From positions 1 to 64,000 of the forward strand of contig NZ_LFME01000029.1 in NCBI RefSeq assembly GCF_001043115.1: 64,000 nt of DNA. Direction: 5' to 3'. Each line of letters opens with the position of its first letter. Within the stretch, counting starts at the first letter, position 1. This document shows positions 55,071 to 64,000 of this stretch, piece after piece. Source of the stretch: Xanthomonas sp. NCPPB 1128 (GTDB lineage: Bacteria; Pseudomonadota; Gammaproteobacteria; Xanthomonadales; Xanthomonadaceae). The notes under the pieces are model-generated. The model worked only from the letters and a program-made list of their open reading frames with translations, was not told where the DNA came from and did not search any database. The translations under genes and the position numbers were made by a program.

Positions 55071-56414
55071 CTACTTGCCGATGCAGAAACTGGAGAAGAT
55101 CCGCCCAAGCAGGTCGTCGGCGCTGAGCGTGCCGACGATCTCGCCGAGCGCGGCGTGGGCCAGGCGCAGTTCCTCGGCGGCCAGTTCCAGGCGTTCGTGC
55201 TGCAGTTCGGCCGCTGCCGCGTCGGCGTGGCTGGCGGCGCGCTGCAGCGCGTCGACGTGACGCGCGCGCGCGGAGAACTCGCCGTCGCTGCCCTCGCCGG
55301 CCGCAGCGCCGGCGATCGCGCGCAACTGCGCGTGCAACTGCTCCAGCCCGCTGCCGGTGGCGGCGGAGACGTAGACGCACTCGGCGCTGGCCGCGGGCAC
55401 GGCGGCGAGCAGATCGCTCTTGTTGTGGATCCACAGCCGCTGCGGCACCTCGGCGATGGCGTCGGCGATCGCCGCACGGCCGGCCTCGGCCTCGCGCGCG
55501 TCGAGCACGATCAGCGCCAGGTCGGCGCGCTGCAGTTCCTGGCGCGCGCGGCGCATGCCCTCGCGCTCGATCGCGTCACCGCCCTCGCGCAGGCCAGCGG
55601 TGTCGACCAGGGTCAGTTCCACGCCGTCCAGGCGCACGGTCTCGTGCAAGGTGTCGCGGGTGGTGCCGGCGATGTCGGTGACGATGGCGCGGTCGCTGCC
55701 GGCCAGCGCGTTGAGCAGCGAACTCTTTCCGGCGTTCGGCGGGCCGACCAGCACCGCGTGCAGGCCATCGCGCAGGCGCCGACCGCGTTCGGCGTCGGCG
55801 CGTAGCTGCGCCAGGTCGGCACGCGCCTGCTCCAGGCCGGCGCGGACCTGCGCACCGCCCAGCGTGTCCAGCGCCTCGTCGGCGAAATCGATCGCCGCTT
55901 CGATGTGGATGCGCAGGCGGATCAGTTGTTCGGCCAGGTCGTCGACGCGACGCGAGAACACCCCGTCCAGCGAGCGCCGTGCCGCGCGTGCCGCACGCAG
56001 GTCGCCGGCGGCGATCAGGTCGGCGATCGCCTCGGCCTGGGCCAGGTCGAGCTTGCGGTTGAGGAAGGCGCGCTCGCTGAACTCGCCCGGCCGCGCCGGG
56101 CGCGCGCCGAGTTCGCAGCAGCGCGCCACCAGGTGCCGCAGCAACACCGGGCTGCCGTGCGCCTGCAGTTCCAGCACGTCTTCGCCGGTGAAACTGCGCG
56201 GCGCCGGAAACCACAGCGCGATGCCGTCGTCCACGATCGCGCCCTGCGCGTCGCGAAAGCGCGCGTAGCGGGCGCTGCGCGGCACCAAGGTGCCCAGGCC
56301 CAGTCCGTCGGCGATGGTCGCCGCCGCCGGGCCCGACACGCGGACCACGCCGACACCACCTGCGCCGGGGGCGGTGGCGATGGCGGCAATGGTGTCGGTG
56401 GCGGAAGACGGCAT
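55071..56414 (-). CDS. mnmE: tRNA modification GTPase MnmE (TrmE)
   Basis: MnmE with MnmG builds the cmnm5 group on U34 of certain tRNAs. It is 447 residues. The N-terminal folate-binding domain includes [20 protein letters not shown] and [20 protein letters not shown]. The G domain has [15 protein letters not shown] (G1), the GTTRDTLHE switch (G2), DTAGLR (G3) and HNKSD (G4). The C-terminus is the invariant FCIGK with the catalytic Cys. The start ATG is at 56414. It usually lies beside yidC; here the deacetylase-caspase gene lies between them. Confidence 0.97.
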   Translation of the reverse strand: MPSSATDTIAAIATAPGAGGVGVVRVSGPAAATIADGLGLGTLVPRSARYARFRDAQGAIVDDGIALWFPAPRSFTGEDVLELQAHGSPVLLRHLVARCCELGARPARPGEFSERAFLNRKLDLAQAEAIADLIAAGDLRAARAARRSLDGVFSRRVDDLAEQLIRLRIHIEAAIDFADEALDTLGGAQVRAGLEQARADLAQLRADAERGRRLRDGLHAVLVGPPNAGKSSLLNALAGSDRAIVTDIAGTTRDTLHETVRLDGVELTLVDTAGLREGGDAIEREGMRRARQELQRADLALIVLDAREAEAGRAAIADAIAEVPQRLWIHNKSDLLAAVPAASAECVYVSAATGSGLEQLHAQLRAIAGAAAGEGSDGEFSARARHVDALQRAASHADAAAAELQHERLELAAEELRLAHAALGEIVGTLSADDLLGRIFSSFCIGK

Positions 56415-56445
56415 GGCGAAGGCAGCGGGTCGGTGGCGTGGTGGA

Positions 56446-59187
56446 TTACAGCGTCTGCAACTGGCCGCGGACGTAGGCGGCCGACGCCCCGTTGGGTTGC
56501 AGTTCGAGGTAGGTCTGGAAGGCGCGCTTGGCCTTGGCGGCATCGCCCAGCTGGCGGTAGGCGTCGCCCAGGTTGACGTAGGCCACCGCACGCGAGGGAT
56601 CGATCTTCAGCGTGTTCTCCAGCCAGCGCACGGCCTGCGCGAACTTGCCCTGGCGATAGTAGATGAAGCCCAGGTTGTTGGCCGCCAGCGCGAAGTCCGG
56701 GCGCAGCTTCAACGCCTCGGTGAACTGCGCCTCGGCCTCGTCGTAGCGCTTCTCCTTGTACAGCTGCAGGCCGCGATCGTTGGCGCGCTGCGCACGCTGC
56801 CGGTCGGACACCGGGCCGGCCGCGGCCGGCACCGCCAACGGCCGTTCGCCGCCCTGCAGGTCCTTGACCACCACCGCCGGCTTGGACGCAGCGGCCGGCG
56901 CGGCGGCGCTGCTGGCGCCGGCAGTCGGCGTGGCGGTGGACGCCGGCGCGGCCGCATCGACGCGATCGTTCATCGCGATCGCCGCCGAGGACAGCTGTTG
57001 CGTGCTGGCGGTGAGGAATTCCTCGCCCTCCGGCACCTGCAGCACGAACTCGCCGCCCTGCGAACCGGGCAGGCTGCCGAACGCGGGCGTCTGCTGCGAA
57101 ATGCTCGACACCGCCGGCGCCACGTAAGCGGCCAGCTCGGTGCCGGTGATCAGGCCGTCGCCGTTGAGGTCGGCCTTGCCTGAGAGCGCCTGCAGCAGCA
57201 CCCAGGTGAACACCGAATGGCCATTGGGGCCGCTGTCGGCAACCTGCTGGTCAGCGCCACCGGCGGTGAGCATCTGCCGGGCGATGCGCCGCGCGTTCTC
57301 GCGCAGGTAGGCGCTGGTACCGCCGCCGCGGGTCAGGCCCAGGCCGCTGTAGCACGCGTCCATCACGAACAGTACGTGCTTGGCTTCCAGGCTTTCGGCG
57401 ATGTCCTGGATCTCGGTCATCGGAATCGCGTCGGTGGCGAACTGCGCCGGGTCAGAGTCGGCCGGGATGATGTAGCCCAGGTCGCGCCCGGAGGCGAGCT
57501 TGCGGGTCGCGCCGTGGCCGGCGAAGAACACGAACACGCGGTCGTTCTTGCCCACGCCGCCGTGCGCCAGGCGGTCGTGGAAGGCGGCCAGGATGTTGTT
57601 GCGGGTGGCCTCCTGGTTCTTCAGCACGATCACCTGCGAGGACGGGAAGCCGAAGCTGCCGGTCAGCGTCTGCGCGATGGCCTGCGCATCGTTGGCCGCG
57701 TACTGCAGCTTGGGCCAGTGCGCGTAGTCGTCGATGCCGATCACGATCGCCCACGACTTGTCGTAGCCGCTGGTCACCGCCGGCGCGGCGGCGTTGCTGG
57801 CCGCGCGCGCGACGCTGAAGTCGCGCCCGTTCCAGGCGGCGAACTGGTAGCCGTCGGCGCTGAGCCGGTCGAGGATCTGCGGCAGCGCCTTGACCGTGCG
57901 TTCGTGGATGTCGTGGAACAGGAGGATGCCACGCTGCTCGCGGCCGACCTGCTCGAGCACGCGCTGCACGATCGACTCCGGCACCGGGTCGGCCCAGTCC
58001 AGCGAATCCACGTTCCACATCACCGACTTCAGGCCTGCCTCGCCGAGGATCTGCATGCCCTCGGCGTTGCGCGCGCCGTAGGGAAAGCGGAACAGCGGCG
58101 CACGCTTGGCGTCCACCGCGCGCAGCATGCGGTCGGTGTCGAGGATCTGGCTGCGCAGCGCGGCGCCGGTCTCCTTGGACAGTTGCGCATGGGTCAGGCT
58201 GTGATTGCCGACGGTGTAGCCCTGCTCCATCAGGCTGCGGCTGACGCTGGCCAGCGGGGACAGCTCGACCTTGCCGTCCGGCTCGAGCTTGCCCAGGTTG
58301 CGGCCGACTTCGAAGAACGTGGCCGGCACGTCGTAGCGCTTGAGGATGGCGACGATCTCGTCGGTGTATTCGCGGTGCGGGCCGTCGTCGAAGCTCAGCA
58401 CCACGGTCTTGGTCGGCAGGTCGCGGCCGAATACCTCGCGATCGCTGTCCTGCATCGACATCGGGTACGGGGTGATCACGCCGTAGTCGCGCAGGATCGC
58501 CTCGCGCGTGTACAGCGTGCCCAGGTGGGCGACGTAGTCCTCCCACTTCTCGCGCTTCTGCACGATCGCGCGGGTGCGATCGAAGCGGCTGAAGATCGCG
58601 GTGATCTCGCGGTTGTAGGTGCGTTCGATCTCGTCGAGCGCTTCCAGGTCCTCGCCGATACGCTGGTGCAGCTTGATCGCCGGCAGCGAGGAATCCTTGC
58701 CGATGCGCAGCTGCCAGTCGGCGAGGACCTCGCGGAACGCCAGGCGGTCGGCGTCGTACAGGTCCGGCGCCGATTCGACGTAGTCCAGCAGGCTGCCGAC
58801 CGCAGCGAAACGCTGCGGGTCCGGCAGCGCCAGCAGCGCGTCGAACTGCCTGGCCAGCGTCTCGCGGCGCTCCAGGCCTTCGTGGAACAACTGCTGGCCG
58901 ACGCTACTGGAGGTCTGCCGGTCGGCCGGCGACTGCTTGGCCTCGTCGGCCAGCAATACGATGATCTTGCGCTGCGCCGCCAGTTGCGCCTGCAGGCCCT
59001 GCAGCAGTGCGGTCGCCTGGGTTTGCAACGCCGGCGAGCCGGGAATGGCGATCGCCGGCGTGGACCCCGCGGGCTTGGGTGTCGCGGTCTCGCTGCTGGC
59101 AGGCTGGCGCTGGCAGGCGGCCAGGGCCAACGCGAGCAGGCCGATCACGGCCACGGACGGCGACAACGGACGACGGCGCTTGCGCAT
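56446..59187 (-). CDS. Lipoprotein fusing NodB polysaccharide deacetylase, caspase-like (C14) domain and TPRs
   Basis: A 913-residue outer-envelope lipoprotein. The lipobox is [12 protein letters not shown] (C25, +2 Gln, suggesting outer-membrane sorting). Residues about 60-230 are helical. A NodB domain (about 260-450) has all metal/catalytic motifs: SFDDGP (D267, D268), [22 protein letters not shown] and LLFHDIHE. A caspase/C14 domain (about 475-700) has the dyad in FFAGHGA (H558) and MDACYSG (C612). An EF-hand-like [13 protein letters not shown] follows. Three TPRs close the protein ([20 protein letters not shown] onward). All catalytic residues seem intact. It may deacetylate cell-wall or surface glycan and cut proteins in the periplasm. 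It sits between yidC and mnmE. The start is ATG 59187. Confidence 0.88.
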   Translation of the reverse strand: MRKRRRPLSPSVAVIGLLALALAACQRQPASSETATPKPAGSTPAIAIPGSPALQTQATALLQGLQAQLAAQRKIIVLLADEAKQSPADRQTSSSVGQQLFHEGLERRETLARQFDALLALPDPQRFAAVGSLLDYVESAPDLYDADRLAFREVLADWQLRIGKDSSLPAIKLHQRIGEDLEALDEIERTYNREITAIFSRFDRTRAIVQKREKWEDYVAHLGTLYTREAILRDYGVITPYPMSMQDSDREVFGRDLPTKTVVLSFDDGPHREYTDEIVAILKRYDVPATFFEVGRNLGKLEPDGKVELSPLASVSRSLMEQGYTVGNHSLTHAQLSKETGAALRSQILDTDRMLRAVDAKRAPLFRFPYGARNAEGMQILGEAGLKSVMWNVDSLDWADPVPESIVQRVLEQVGREQRGILLFHDIHERTVKALPQILDRLSADGYQFAAWNGRDFSVARAASNAAAPAVTSGYDKSWAIVIGIDDYAHWPKLQYAANDAQAIAQTLTGSFGFPSSQVIVLKNQEATRNNILAAFHDRLAHGGVGKNDRVFVFFAGHGATRKLASGRDLGYIIPADSDPAQFATDAIPMTEIQDIAESLEAKHVLFVMDACYSGLGLTRGGGTSAYLRENARRIARQMLTAGGADQQVADSGPNGHSVFTWVLLQALSGKADLNGDGLITGTELAAYVAPAVSSISQQTPAFGSLPGSQGGEFVLQVPEGEEFLTASTQQLSSAAIAMNDRVDAAAPASTATPTAGASSAAAPAAASKPAVVVKDLQGGERPLAVPAAAGPVSDRQRAQRANDRGLQLYKEKRYDEAEAQFTEALKLRPDFALAANNLGFIYYRQGKFAQAVRWLENTLKIDPSRAVAYVNLGDAYRQLGDAAKAKRAFQTYLELQPNGASAAYVRGQLQTL

Positions 59188-59254
59188 GACCACGGACTCG
59201 CGAGCAAGGCGATGCGGAAAACGCACACGCCGGCGCCTTCCCCGGCCGCATGCG

Positions 59255-59280
59255 CAACGCCCGCCGGAGGGCGGGCGTTG
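59255..59280 (-). terminator. Stem-loop after yidC
   Basis: 11-bp perfect stem CAACGCCCGCC / GGCGGGCGTTG six bases after the yidC stop, with no U-run. Probable terminator or processing site between yidC and the deacetylase-caspase gene. Confidence 0.6.
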
Positions 59281-59286
59281 TCGGAT

Positions 59287-61020
59287 TTACTTCTTGGCCT
59301 TGGCCGGCGGTTTGCCGCTGCCGCCACCACCGCCGGCGGTGGCCGGTTCGCCGTGGCGCTTGGTCATCCACCACTGCTGCAGCAGGCCCAGCGAACCGTT
59401 GGTGACCCAGTACAGCACCAGACCGGACGGCACAAAGGCCATCATCACGCCGAACACCAGCGGCATGAACTGCATCATCTTGGCCTGCACCGGATCCATG
59501 CCCGGCGACGGCGTCAGCTTCTGCGTCAGCCACATCACCGCCACGTTGATCACCGGCAGGATGAAGTAGGGATCGCGCGCGGTCAGGTCCTGGATCCAGG
59601 CGAACCACGGCGCCTGGCGCAGTTCCACCGACTCCACCAGCACCCAGTACAGCGCGAAGAAGATCGGCATCTGGATCAGCACCGGCAGGCAACCGCCCAT
59701 CGGGTTGATCTTCTCCTTCTTGTACAGCTCCATCATCGCCGTCTGGAACTTCTGCTTGTCGTCGCCGTAGCGCTCCTTGAGCTGCTGGATGCGCGGCTGG
59801 AACTTGCGCATCTTGGCCATGCTCTTGTACTGCGCGGCCGACAGCGGATACAGGATCAGCTTCAGCAGCACCACCAGGCCGACGATCGACCAGCCCCAGT
59901 TGCCGAGCAGGCTGTGCAGATGGCTGAGGATCCAGAACAGGCCCTGGCCGAGCAGCGCCATCACCGAGAAGCGGCTGTAGTCGACCACGCGGTCGAGGCC
60001 GCGCACGTTCTCCTTGGCGATCTGGCTGACCAGCTTCGGCCCGACCCACAGCCGCGCCTCGGTGCTGGCGCTGGCGCCCGGCGCCACGGTGAAGCCCGGG
60101 CCGCGCGCTTCGATCACATGCCGCGGGCCGTCATTGGACAGCACGTACAACGCCTGCTGGTCGGCCTGCGGAATCCAGCCAGTGAAGAAGTGGTGCTGCA
60201 GCAGCGCGATCCAGCCACCGGAGATGGTCTGGTTGAGCGGGCCGTCGTCCAGATAGTCCTTGAACGCACGACGCTGGTAGCCGTCGGCCGGACTGAACCA
60301 GGTGGCGCCATTGAAGCTGAAGGAATCCGGGTTGGTCATACCGCGGCTGACGATGGTCGGCACCCGGCTCAGCTTGCGGAACACGTAGCCCTGCCACGGC
60401 TTGCTGCCGTGGTTGACGACTTCGTCGTGCACCTGCACGGCGTAGTGGCCGCGCTGCAAGGTGTAGACGCGCCGGATCGTCACGCCGTCCGGGCCGTTCC
60501 ACACGAACGGCACCTGCAGGCTGTCCTGGCCCTTGGCCAGCACGTAGTCCTTGCCCGGCTCCTCGGGGCGGAAGCCACCCGGACCCGGTGACGGCGAATT
60601 GTGCTCGCCGACCCAGCCGCTGGTGGCGGTGTACGGATGCGCCGCGTCCTCGGTCAGCAGCTGCACCGGCGGGCTGCCGGGCTGCTTGGTCTGCGGGAAT
60701 AGCAGCAGGTCGGCGTCGAACACGCTGCGGCCGTCCAGGGTCAGGCGCAGCACGTCGGTGGTAACGGTGACCCGCGGCGCGGCGCTGGCCGCGGCCGTCT
60801 CGGGCGTGGTGCTGGCCGGCGTGGTACCGGGCACCGTGGCCTGGGGCACGGCCGGCACATGCGTGGCGCCGGCGTCGGCGTCCTGCGCCGGCGGCACCGT
60901 GGTCGCCGCCGCGACCGTCGCCGCGTTGGCGTTCGGCGCGTGTTCCTTGTTCCACTCCATCCACAACAGCGCCGCGACCATCAGCCAGGCGAAAATCAGG
61001 AAAAGGCGGGTCTGGTTCAT
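59287..61020 (-). CDS. yidC: Membrane protein insertase YidC
   Basis: YidC inserts and folds inner-membrane proteins, alone or with Sec. It is 577 residues. The N-terminal anchor is [18 protein letters not shown] large periplasmic P1 domain of beta type spans about 80-345. The conserved core then has [20 protein letters not shown], then [20 protein letters not shown] and the C-terminal [20 protein letters not shown]. An Ala/Thr/Pro-rich linker follows the anchor. It lies 18 bp after rnpA, so no yidD gene fits between them. A hairpin follows the stop. Confidence 0.97.
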   Translation of the reverse strand: MNQTRLFLIFAWLMVAALLWMEWNKEHAPNANAATVAAATTVPPAQDADAGATHVPAVPQATVPGTTPASTTPETAAASAAPRVTVTTDVLRLTLDGRSVFDADLLLFPQTKQPGSPPVQLLTEDAAHPYTATSGWVGEHNSPSPGPGGFRPEEPGKDYVLAKGQDSLQVPFVWNGPDGVTIRRVYTLQRGHYAVQVHDEVVNHGSKPWQGYVFRKLSRVPTIVSRGMTNPDSFSFNGATWFSPADGYQRRAFKDYLDDGPLNQTISGGWIALLQHHFFTGWIPQADQQALYVLSNDGPRHVIEARGPGFTVAPGASASTEARLWVGPKLVSQIAKENVRGLDRVVDYSRFSVMALLGQGLFWILSHLHSLLGNWGWSIVGLVVLLKLILYPLSAAQYKSMAKMRKFQPRIQQLKERYGDDKQKFQTAMMELYKKEKINPMGGCLPVLIQMPIFFALYWVLVESVELRQAPWFAWIQDLTARDPYFILPVINVAVMWLTQKLTPSPGMDPVQAKMMQFMPLVFGVMMAFVPSGLVLYWVTNGSLGLLQQWWMTKRHGEPATAGGGGGSGKPPAKAKK

Positions 61021-61038
61021 CGGACAGGCAAGCTCGGC

Positions 61039-61476
61039 TCAGCCAGAAGCGGGTTCTGACGTGGAAGTGGGGGAAGAAGGACGATCGGGCGGCGGCATTG
61101 TGCCGTCCGCGGCCGAGGCCAGCAATGCGCCGGCGCGACGCAGCAGGCGCAGATAGGCCTGACGCAGTTGTTCGCCAGTGGCCTGGGCGGCGGCGCTGCG
61201 CGCCACCACCACGTAATCGCCGGGCGCCAGCCACGGCAGCAGCTGCCGCGTGGCGTCACGCAGCACCCGCTTGATGCGATTGCGCACGACCGCGCGCTTG
61301 TCGACCTTGCGCGACACGGCCAGGCCGAGCCGCGCCGGATGCGCCGCGCTGTGCCAGTGCAGGCTCATCAGCGGCTCGGAACAGCGGCGCGCGGCGTCGA
61401 ACACGACGCGGTATTCCGCAGACGTGCGAACCCGCGCAGAGCGAGGAAATCGCCTACGCGGGTCGGGAAGATTCAC
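61039..61476 (-). CDS. rnpA: Ribonuclease P protein component
   Basis: RnpA binds the RNase P RNA and helps mature tRNA 5' ends. It is 145 residues. [20 protein letters not shown] starts the fold, and the RNR signature is in [21 protein letters not shown] Ser/Pro-rich tail of about 30 residues ([17 protein letters not shown]) is longer than usual. A GTG at 61476 is the best start; the frame upstream overlaps rpmH on the same strand. Co-transcribed with rpmH (38 bp apart). Confidence 0.93.
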   Translation of the reverse strand: MNLPDPRRRFPRSARVRTSAEYRVVFDAARRCSEPLMSLHWHSAAHPARLGLAVSRKVDKRAVVRNRIKRVLRDATRQLLPWLAPGDYVVVARSAAAQATGEQLRQAYLRLLRRAGALLASAADGTMPPPDRPSSPTSTSEPASG

Positions 61477-61514
61477 GGTCCGGATTGCAGGCGCCGCCTG
61501 GGGCGGCGAAGCAA

Positions 61515-61655
61515 TCAAGCGCTCAGGCGCTTGCGGCCCTTGGCGCGGCGACGGGCCAGGATCTTGCGGCCGTCGGCGGTGGCCATACGGGCACGGAAAC
61601 CGTGGTCGCGCTTGCGCTTGAGGTTGCTGGGCTGGAAGGTGCGCTTGGTGGCCAT
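61515..61655 (-). CDS. rpmH: 50S ribosomal protein L34
   Basis: The 46-residue L34: [20 protein letters not shown], then [19 protein letters not shown], ending GRKRLSA. This is the canonical L34 sequence. It is the first gene of the rpmH-rnpA-yidC block, preceded by a good sigma-70 promoter. Confidence 0.98.
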   Translation of the reverse strand: MATKRTFQPSNLKRKRDHGFRARMATADGRKILARRRAKGRKRLSA

Positions 61656-61696
61656 CGGGGCGCTCTGATCTGAATGGGGCGGAAAGAACCGGAAAT

Positions 61697-61724
61697 TCTA
61701 TAGGACCTCTCACACCGCGGTCAA
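61697..61724 (-). promoter_or_regulatory. Sigma-70 promoter of rpmH
   Basis: On the minus strand TTGACC (61719-61724), 16 bases, TATAGA (61697-61702). Transcription would start near 61690, giving a leader of about 35 bases before the rpmH ATG. Confidence 0.75.
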
Positions 61725-61765
61725 CTCCCTGTAGCGACGCGAACGCGGGATGGCAGCGCCACGCC

Positions 61766-61786
61766 TGTGGATGGATCTGTGAATAG
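61766..61786. promoter_or_regulatory. Two DnaA-box-like sites between rpmH and dnaA
   Basis: TGTGGATGG (61766-61774) and TGTGAATAG (61778-61786) are close to the complement of the DnaA box, TGTGGATAA. They may mediate DnaA autoregulation. Confidence 0.45.
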
Positions 61787-61916
61787 CCGTGGGAAAACCA
61801 TTCCCGACCCTGCGCGCCGGTGGTAGTCTGATCCATCCGCTTTCCTCTCCCACCGGCCGAATGCGCCGCGCCCGAGCGCGCCCTTCATGCCCGGTCTATC
61901 GACGAATTTAGATCTG

Positions 61917-63257
61917 ATGGATGCTTGGCCCCGTTGCCTGGAACGTCTGGAAGCCGAATTTCCAGCCGAGGACGTTCACACTTGGTTGAAACCGCTGCAA
62001 GCCGAACAGCGCCATGACAACAGCATGGTGCTGTACGCCCCGAACGCCTTCATCGTCGAGCAGGTGCGCGAGCACTACCTGCCGCGCATCCGCGAACTGC
62101 TGACCTACTTCGTCGGCAGCGGCGAGGTGCTGCTGCAGGTCGGGTCGCGCCCGCGCGCGCCGGAACCGACCGCCGCCCCGCCCAGCGAGACCGCGGCCGC
62201 ACGCACGCCGGCGCCGCCGTTGCTGGAGCCGTTCGCCGGCAACCTCGATTCGCACTACACCTTCACCAACTTCGTCGAAGGCCGCAGCAACCAGCTCGGC
62301 CTGGCCGCGGCGGTGCAGGCCGCGCAGAAGCCCGGCGACCGTGCGCACAACCCGCTGCTGCTGTACGGCGGCACCGGCCTGGGCAAGACCCACCTGATGT
62401 TCGCCGCCGGCAACGCCATGCGCGAGCAGAATCCGAACGCGCGGGTGATGTACCTGCGCTCGGAACAGTTCTTCAGCGCGATGATCCGCGCGCTGCAGGA
62501 CAAGACCATGGACCAGTTCAAGCGCCAGTTCCAGCAGGTGGACGCGCTGCTGATCGACGACATCCAGTTCTTCGCCGGCAAGGACCGCACCCAGGAAGAG
62601 TTCTTCCACACCTTCAACGCGCTGTTCGACGGCCGCCAGCAGATCATCCTGACCTGCGACCGCTACCCGCGCGAGGTCGAGGGGCTTGAGCCGCGGCTGA
62701 AGTCGCGCCTGGCCTGGGGCCTATCGGTGGCGATCGATCCGCCCGATTTCGAGACCCGCGCGGCGATCGTGCTGGCCAAGGCGCGCGAGCGCGGCGCGGA
62801 GATCCCCGACGACGTGGCGTTCCTGATCGCCAAGAAAATGCGCTCGAACGTGCGCGACCTGGAAGGCGCGCTCAACACGCTGGCGGCGCGCGCCAACTTC
62901 ACCGGCCGCGCGATCACCACCGAGTTCGCCCAGGAAACCCTGCGCGACCTGCTCCGCGCGCAGCAGCAGGCGATCGGCATCCCCAACATCCAGAAGACCG
63001 TGGCCGACTACTACGGCCTGCAGATCAAGGACCTGCTGTCCAAGCGGCGTACGCGCTCGCTGGCGCGGCCGCGGCAGGTGGCGATGGCGCTGACCAAGGA
63101 ACTGACCGAACACAGCCTGCCGGAGATCGGCGATGCGTTCGCCGGGCGCGACCACACCACCGTGCTGCACGCCTGCCGGCAGATCAAGCACCTGATGGAG
63201 ACCGACGGCAAGCTGCGCGAGGATTGGGACAAGCTGATCCGCAAGCTCAGCGAGTAG
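61917..63257 (+). CDS. dnaA: Chromosomal replication initiator DnaA
   Basis: DnaA binds DnaA boxes at oriC and opens the DNA. It is 446 residues from the ATG at 61917 ([20 protein letters not shown], the usual Xanthomonas start). An ATG ten codons upstream at 61887 is a possible alternative. The domain I helices are followed by a Pro/Ala-rich linker (about 80-105). The AAA+ core has Walker [17 protein letters not shown], Walker [14 protein letters not shown] and the sensor Arg region. The C-terminal helix-turn-helix carries the DnaA signature [15 protein letters not shown]. Followed by the probable oriC and dnaN. Confidence 0.97.
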   Translation: MDAWPRCLERLEAEFPAEDVHTWLKPLQAEQRHDNSMVLYAPNAFIVEQVREHYLPRIRELLTYFVGSGEVLLQVGSRPRAPEPTAAPPSETAAARTPAPPLLEPFAGNLDSHYTFTNFVEGRSNQLGLAAAVQAAQKPGDRAHNPLLLYGGTGLGKTHLMFAAGNAMREQNPNARVMYLRSEQFFSAMIRALQDKTMDQFKRQFQQVDALLIDDIQFFAGKDRTQEEFFHTFNALFDGRQQIILTCDRYPREVEGLEPRLKSRLAWGLSVAIDPPDFETRAAIVLAKARERGAEIPDDVAFLIAKKMRSNVRDLEGALNTLAARANFTGRAITTEFAQETLRDLLRAQQQAIGIPNIQKTVADYYGLQIKDLLSKRRTRSLARPRQVAMALTKELTEHSLPEIGDAFAGRDHTTVLHACRQIKHLMETDGKLREDWDKLIRKLSE

Positions 63258-63531
63258 TGCGACGGCCGGCGCGGAGGACGCCGGATAAATCGGTGCATGA
63301 CTTCGCGACAAATCCGGGAGAAACTGTGGATAACGCGCGACGCGGCGGCGACGGCAAAACTATCCACAGGTTTCCCCACCAGTTCCGGGACAGTAGTACA
63401 CGGGATTGAGGACGGTAAAAATCTATTGTTTTCAGTGGCTTGAGCTACATTTGCACCGAATTTCGCTCTACCATCACCACCAAGCTTTTGATTTATTCCA
63501 CATCTTTTAAAGCATAGGGGCACGGAACCAC
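63258..63531. other. Probable chromosomal origin (oriC) in the dnaA-dnaN interval
   Basis: 274 bp with a perfect DnaA box (TGTGGATAA, 63325-63333), a near-perfect one (CTATCCACA, 63360-63368) and a weaker one (TATTCCACA, 63494-63502). A clearly A+T-rich stretch (about 63415-63515, e.g. AAAAATCTATTGTTTTCAG) suits duplex opening. In Xanthomonas campestris the dnaA-dnaN interval has been reported to act as oriC, which fits. Confidence 0.75.
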
Positions 63532-64000
63532 ATGCGTTTCACACTGCAGCGCGAAGCCTTCCTCAAGCCATTGGCGCAAGTCGTCAATGTGGTCGAACGC
63601 CGCCAGACCTTGCCGGTCCTGGCCAACTTCCTGGTGCAGGTGCAGGGCGGCCAGCTGTCGCTGACCGGTACCGATCTGGAAGTGGAAATGGTCTCGCGCA
63701 TTGCGGTCGACGATGCCCAGGACGGCGAAACCACGATCCCGGCGCGCAAGCTGTTCGAAATCGTGCGAGCCCTGCCCGACGGCAGCAAGGTCACGGTCTC
63801 GCAGTCCGGCGACAAGATCACCGTGCAAGCCGGGCGCAGCCGCTTCACCCTGGCCACGTTGCCAGCCAACGACTTCCCGTCGGTCGACGAAGTGGAAGCC
63901 ACCGAGCGTGTGGTGGTGCCGGAAGCCGCGTTGAAAGAGCTGATCGAGCGCACGGCGTTCGCGATGGCGCAGCAGGACGTGCGCTATTACCTCAACGGCC
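63532..64000 (+). CDS. dnaN: DNA polymerase III beta sliding clamp, 3'-truncated by the window
   Basis: The beta clamp tethers polymerase to DNA. The first 156 codons are present: MRFTLQREAFLKPLAQVVNV, then VERRQTLPVLANFLV, LSLTGTDLEVEMVSRI, TIPARKLFEIVRALPDG and FTLATLPANDFPSVDEVE. These are the first and part of the second clamp domains. The gene runs off the window's right edge. The ATG at 63532 has GGAA five bases upstream. Confidence 0.97.
   Translation, partial: MRFTLQREAFLKPLAQVVNVVERRQTLPVLANFLVQVQGGQLSLTGTDLEVEMVSRIAVDDAQDGETTIPARKLFEIVRALPDGSKVTVSQSGDKITVQAGRSRFTLATLPANDFPSVDEVEATERVVVPEAALKELIERTAFAMAQQDVRYYLNG

Noticed and set aside
57217-60591. A 1124-codon open frame on the plus strand
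   Set aside because: It is antisense to the deacetylase-caspase and yidC genes, has shadow-type composition (His/Arg/Gln/Leu-rich) and no motif.

Overview
The window is one contiguous, high-G+C, densely coded bacterial chromosome segment, most likely from Xanthomonas or a very close Xanthomonadaceae relative. Evidence for this is the gene order yidC-rnpA-rpmH-dnaA-dnaN at the right end, an effector with an XVIPCD-type C-terminus (the Xanthomonadales type IV secretion signal) next to a lipoprotein immunity gene, an OpgD with a Tat signal, and abundant REP-like palindromes of the GTAGGAGCGGCTTCAGCC type. No tRNA, rRNA, CRISPR array, integrase or insertion sequence was seen.

Layout. 1-8.5 kb: 5'-truncated plsB, a DUF2884-like periplasmic protein, a YdcH/DUF488 pair, a BamE-like periplasmic protein, an immunity lipoprotein plus metalloprotease effector, and a DUF6891 gene. 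8.7-22.6 kb: two paralogous poly-HAMP chemoreceptors (one behind a candidate sigma-28 promoter), a secreted beta-helix protein, an iron-sulfur photolyase with its DUF2256 companion, small VOC/DUF2199/DUF7710 genes, ttcA, rdgC and a YgjP-like metalloprotease. 22.8-29.2 kb: alpha/beta hydrolase-hemH, SYLF protein, tatABC, a membrane protein and a glutamine amidotransferase. 29.3-35.4 kb: a four-gene, start-stop-overlapping operon (MoxR ATPase, small protein, vWA-like/beta-propeller protein, large beta-propeller protein) that resembles the MoxR-vWA-beta-propeller (bpX) ternary systems. 35.7-45 kb: an orphan substrate-binding protein, an orphan GspE/PilB-type ATPase, glyQ-glyS, rep and tdk. 45-55 kb: Sel1-like protein, opgD, mutM, a frameshifted DUF4034-like gene, EF-hand protein plus desaturase, an ABC ATPase, and a divergent HxlR regulator/NAD(P)-dependent reductase pair. 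55-64 kb: mnmE, a lipoprotein fusing a NodB deacetylase, a caspase-like domain and TPRs, then yidC-rnpA-rpmH, dnaA, a probable oriC and the start of dnaN.

How the genes connect. The right end is the replication origin neighbourhood (DnaA, beta clamp, oriC) with the conserved membrane-insertion and RNase P genes. TatABC is the exporter for twin-arginine proteins such as OpgD encoded 20 kb away. Accessory material lies between housekeeping blocks. Its most interesting parts are the bpX-type ternary operon, the antibacterial effector/immunity pair and the periplasmic deacetylase-caspase fusion.

Two genes (DUF7710 at 16.2 kb, DUF4034-like at 49.5 kb) are each broken by what looks like a single lost base. 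They could be recent pseudogenes or sequence errors. A lower-G+C patch inside glyS also stands out. All functional calls come from reading motifs and family resemblance by eye; no database search was possible.
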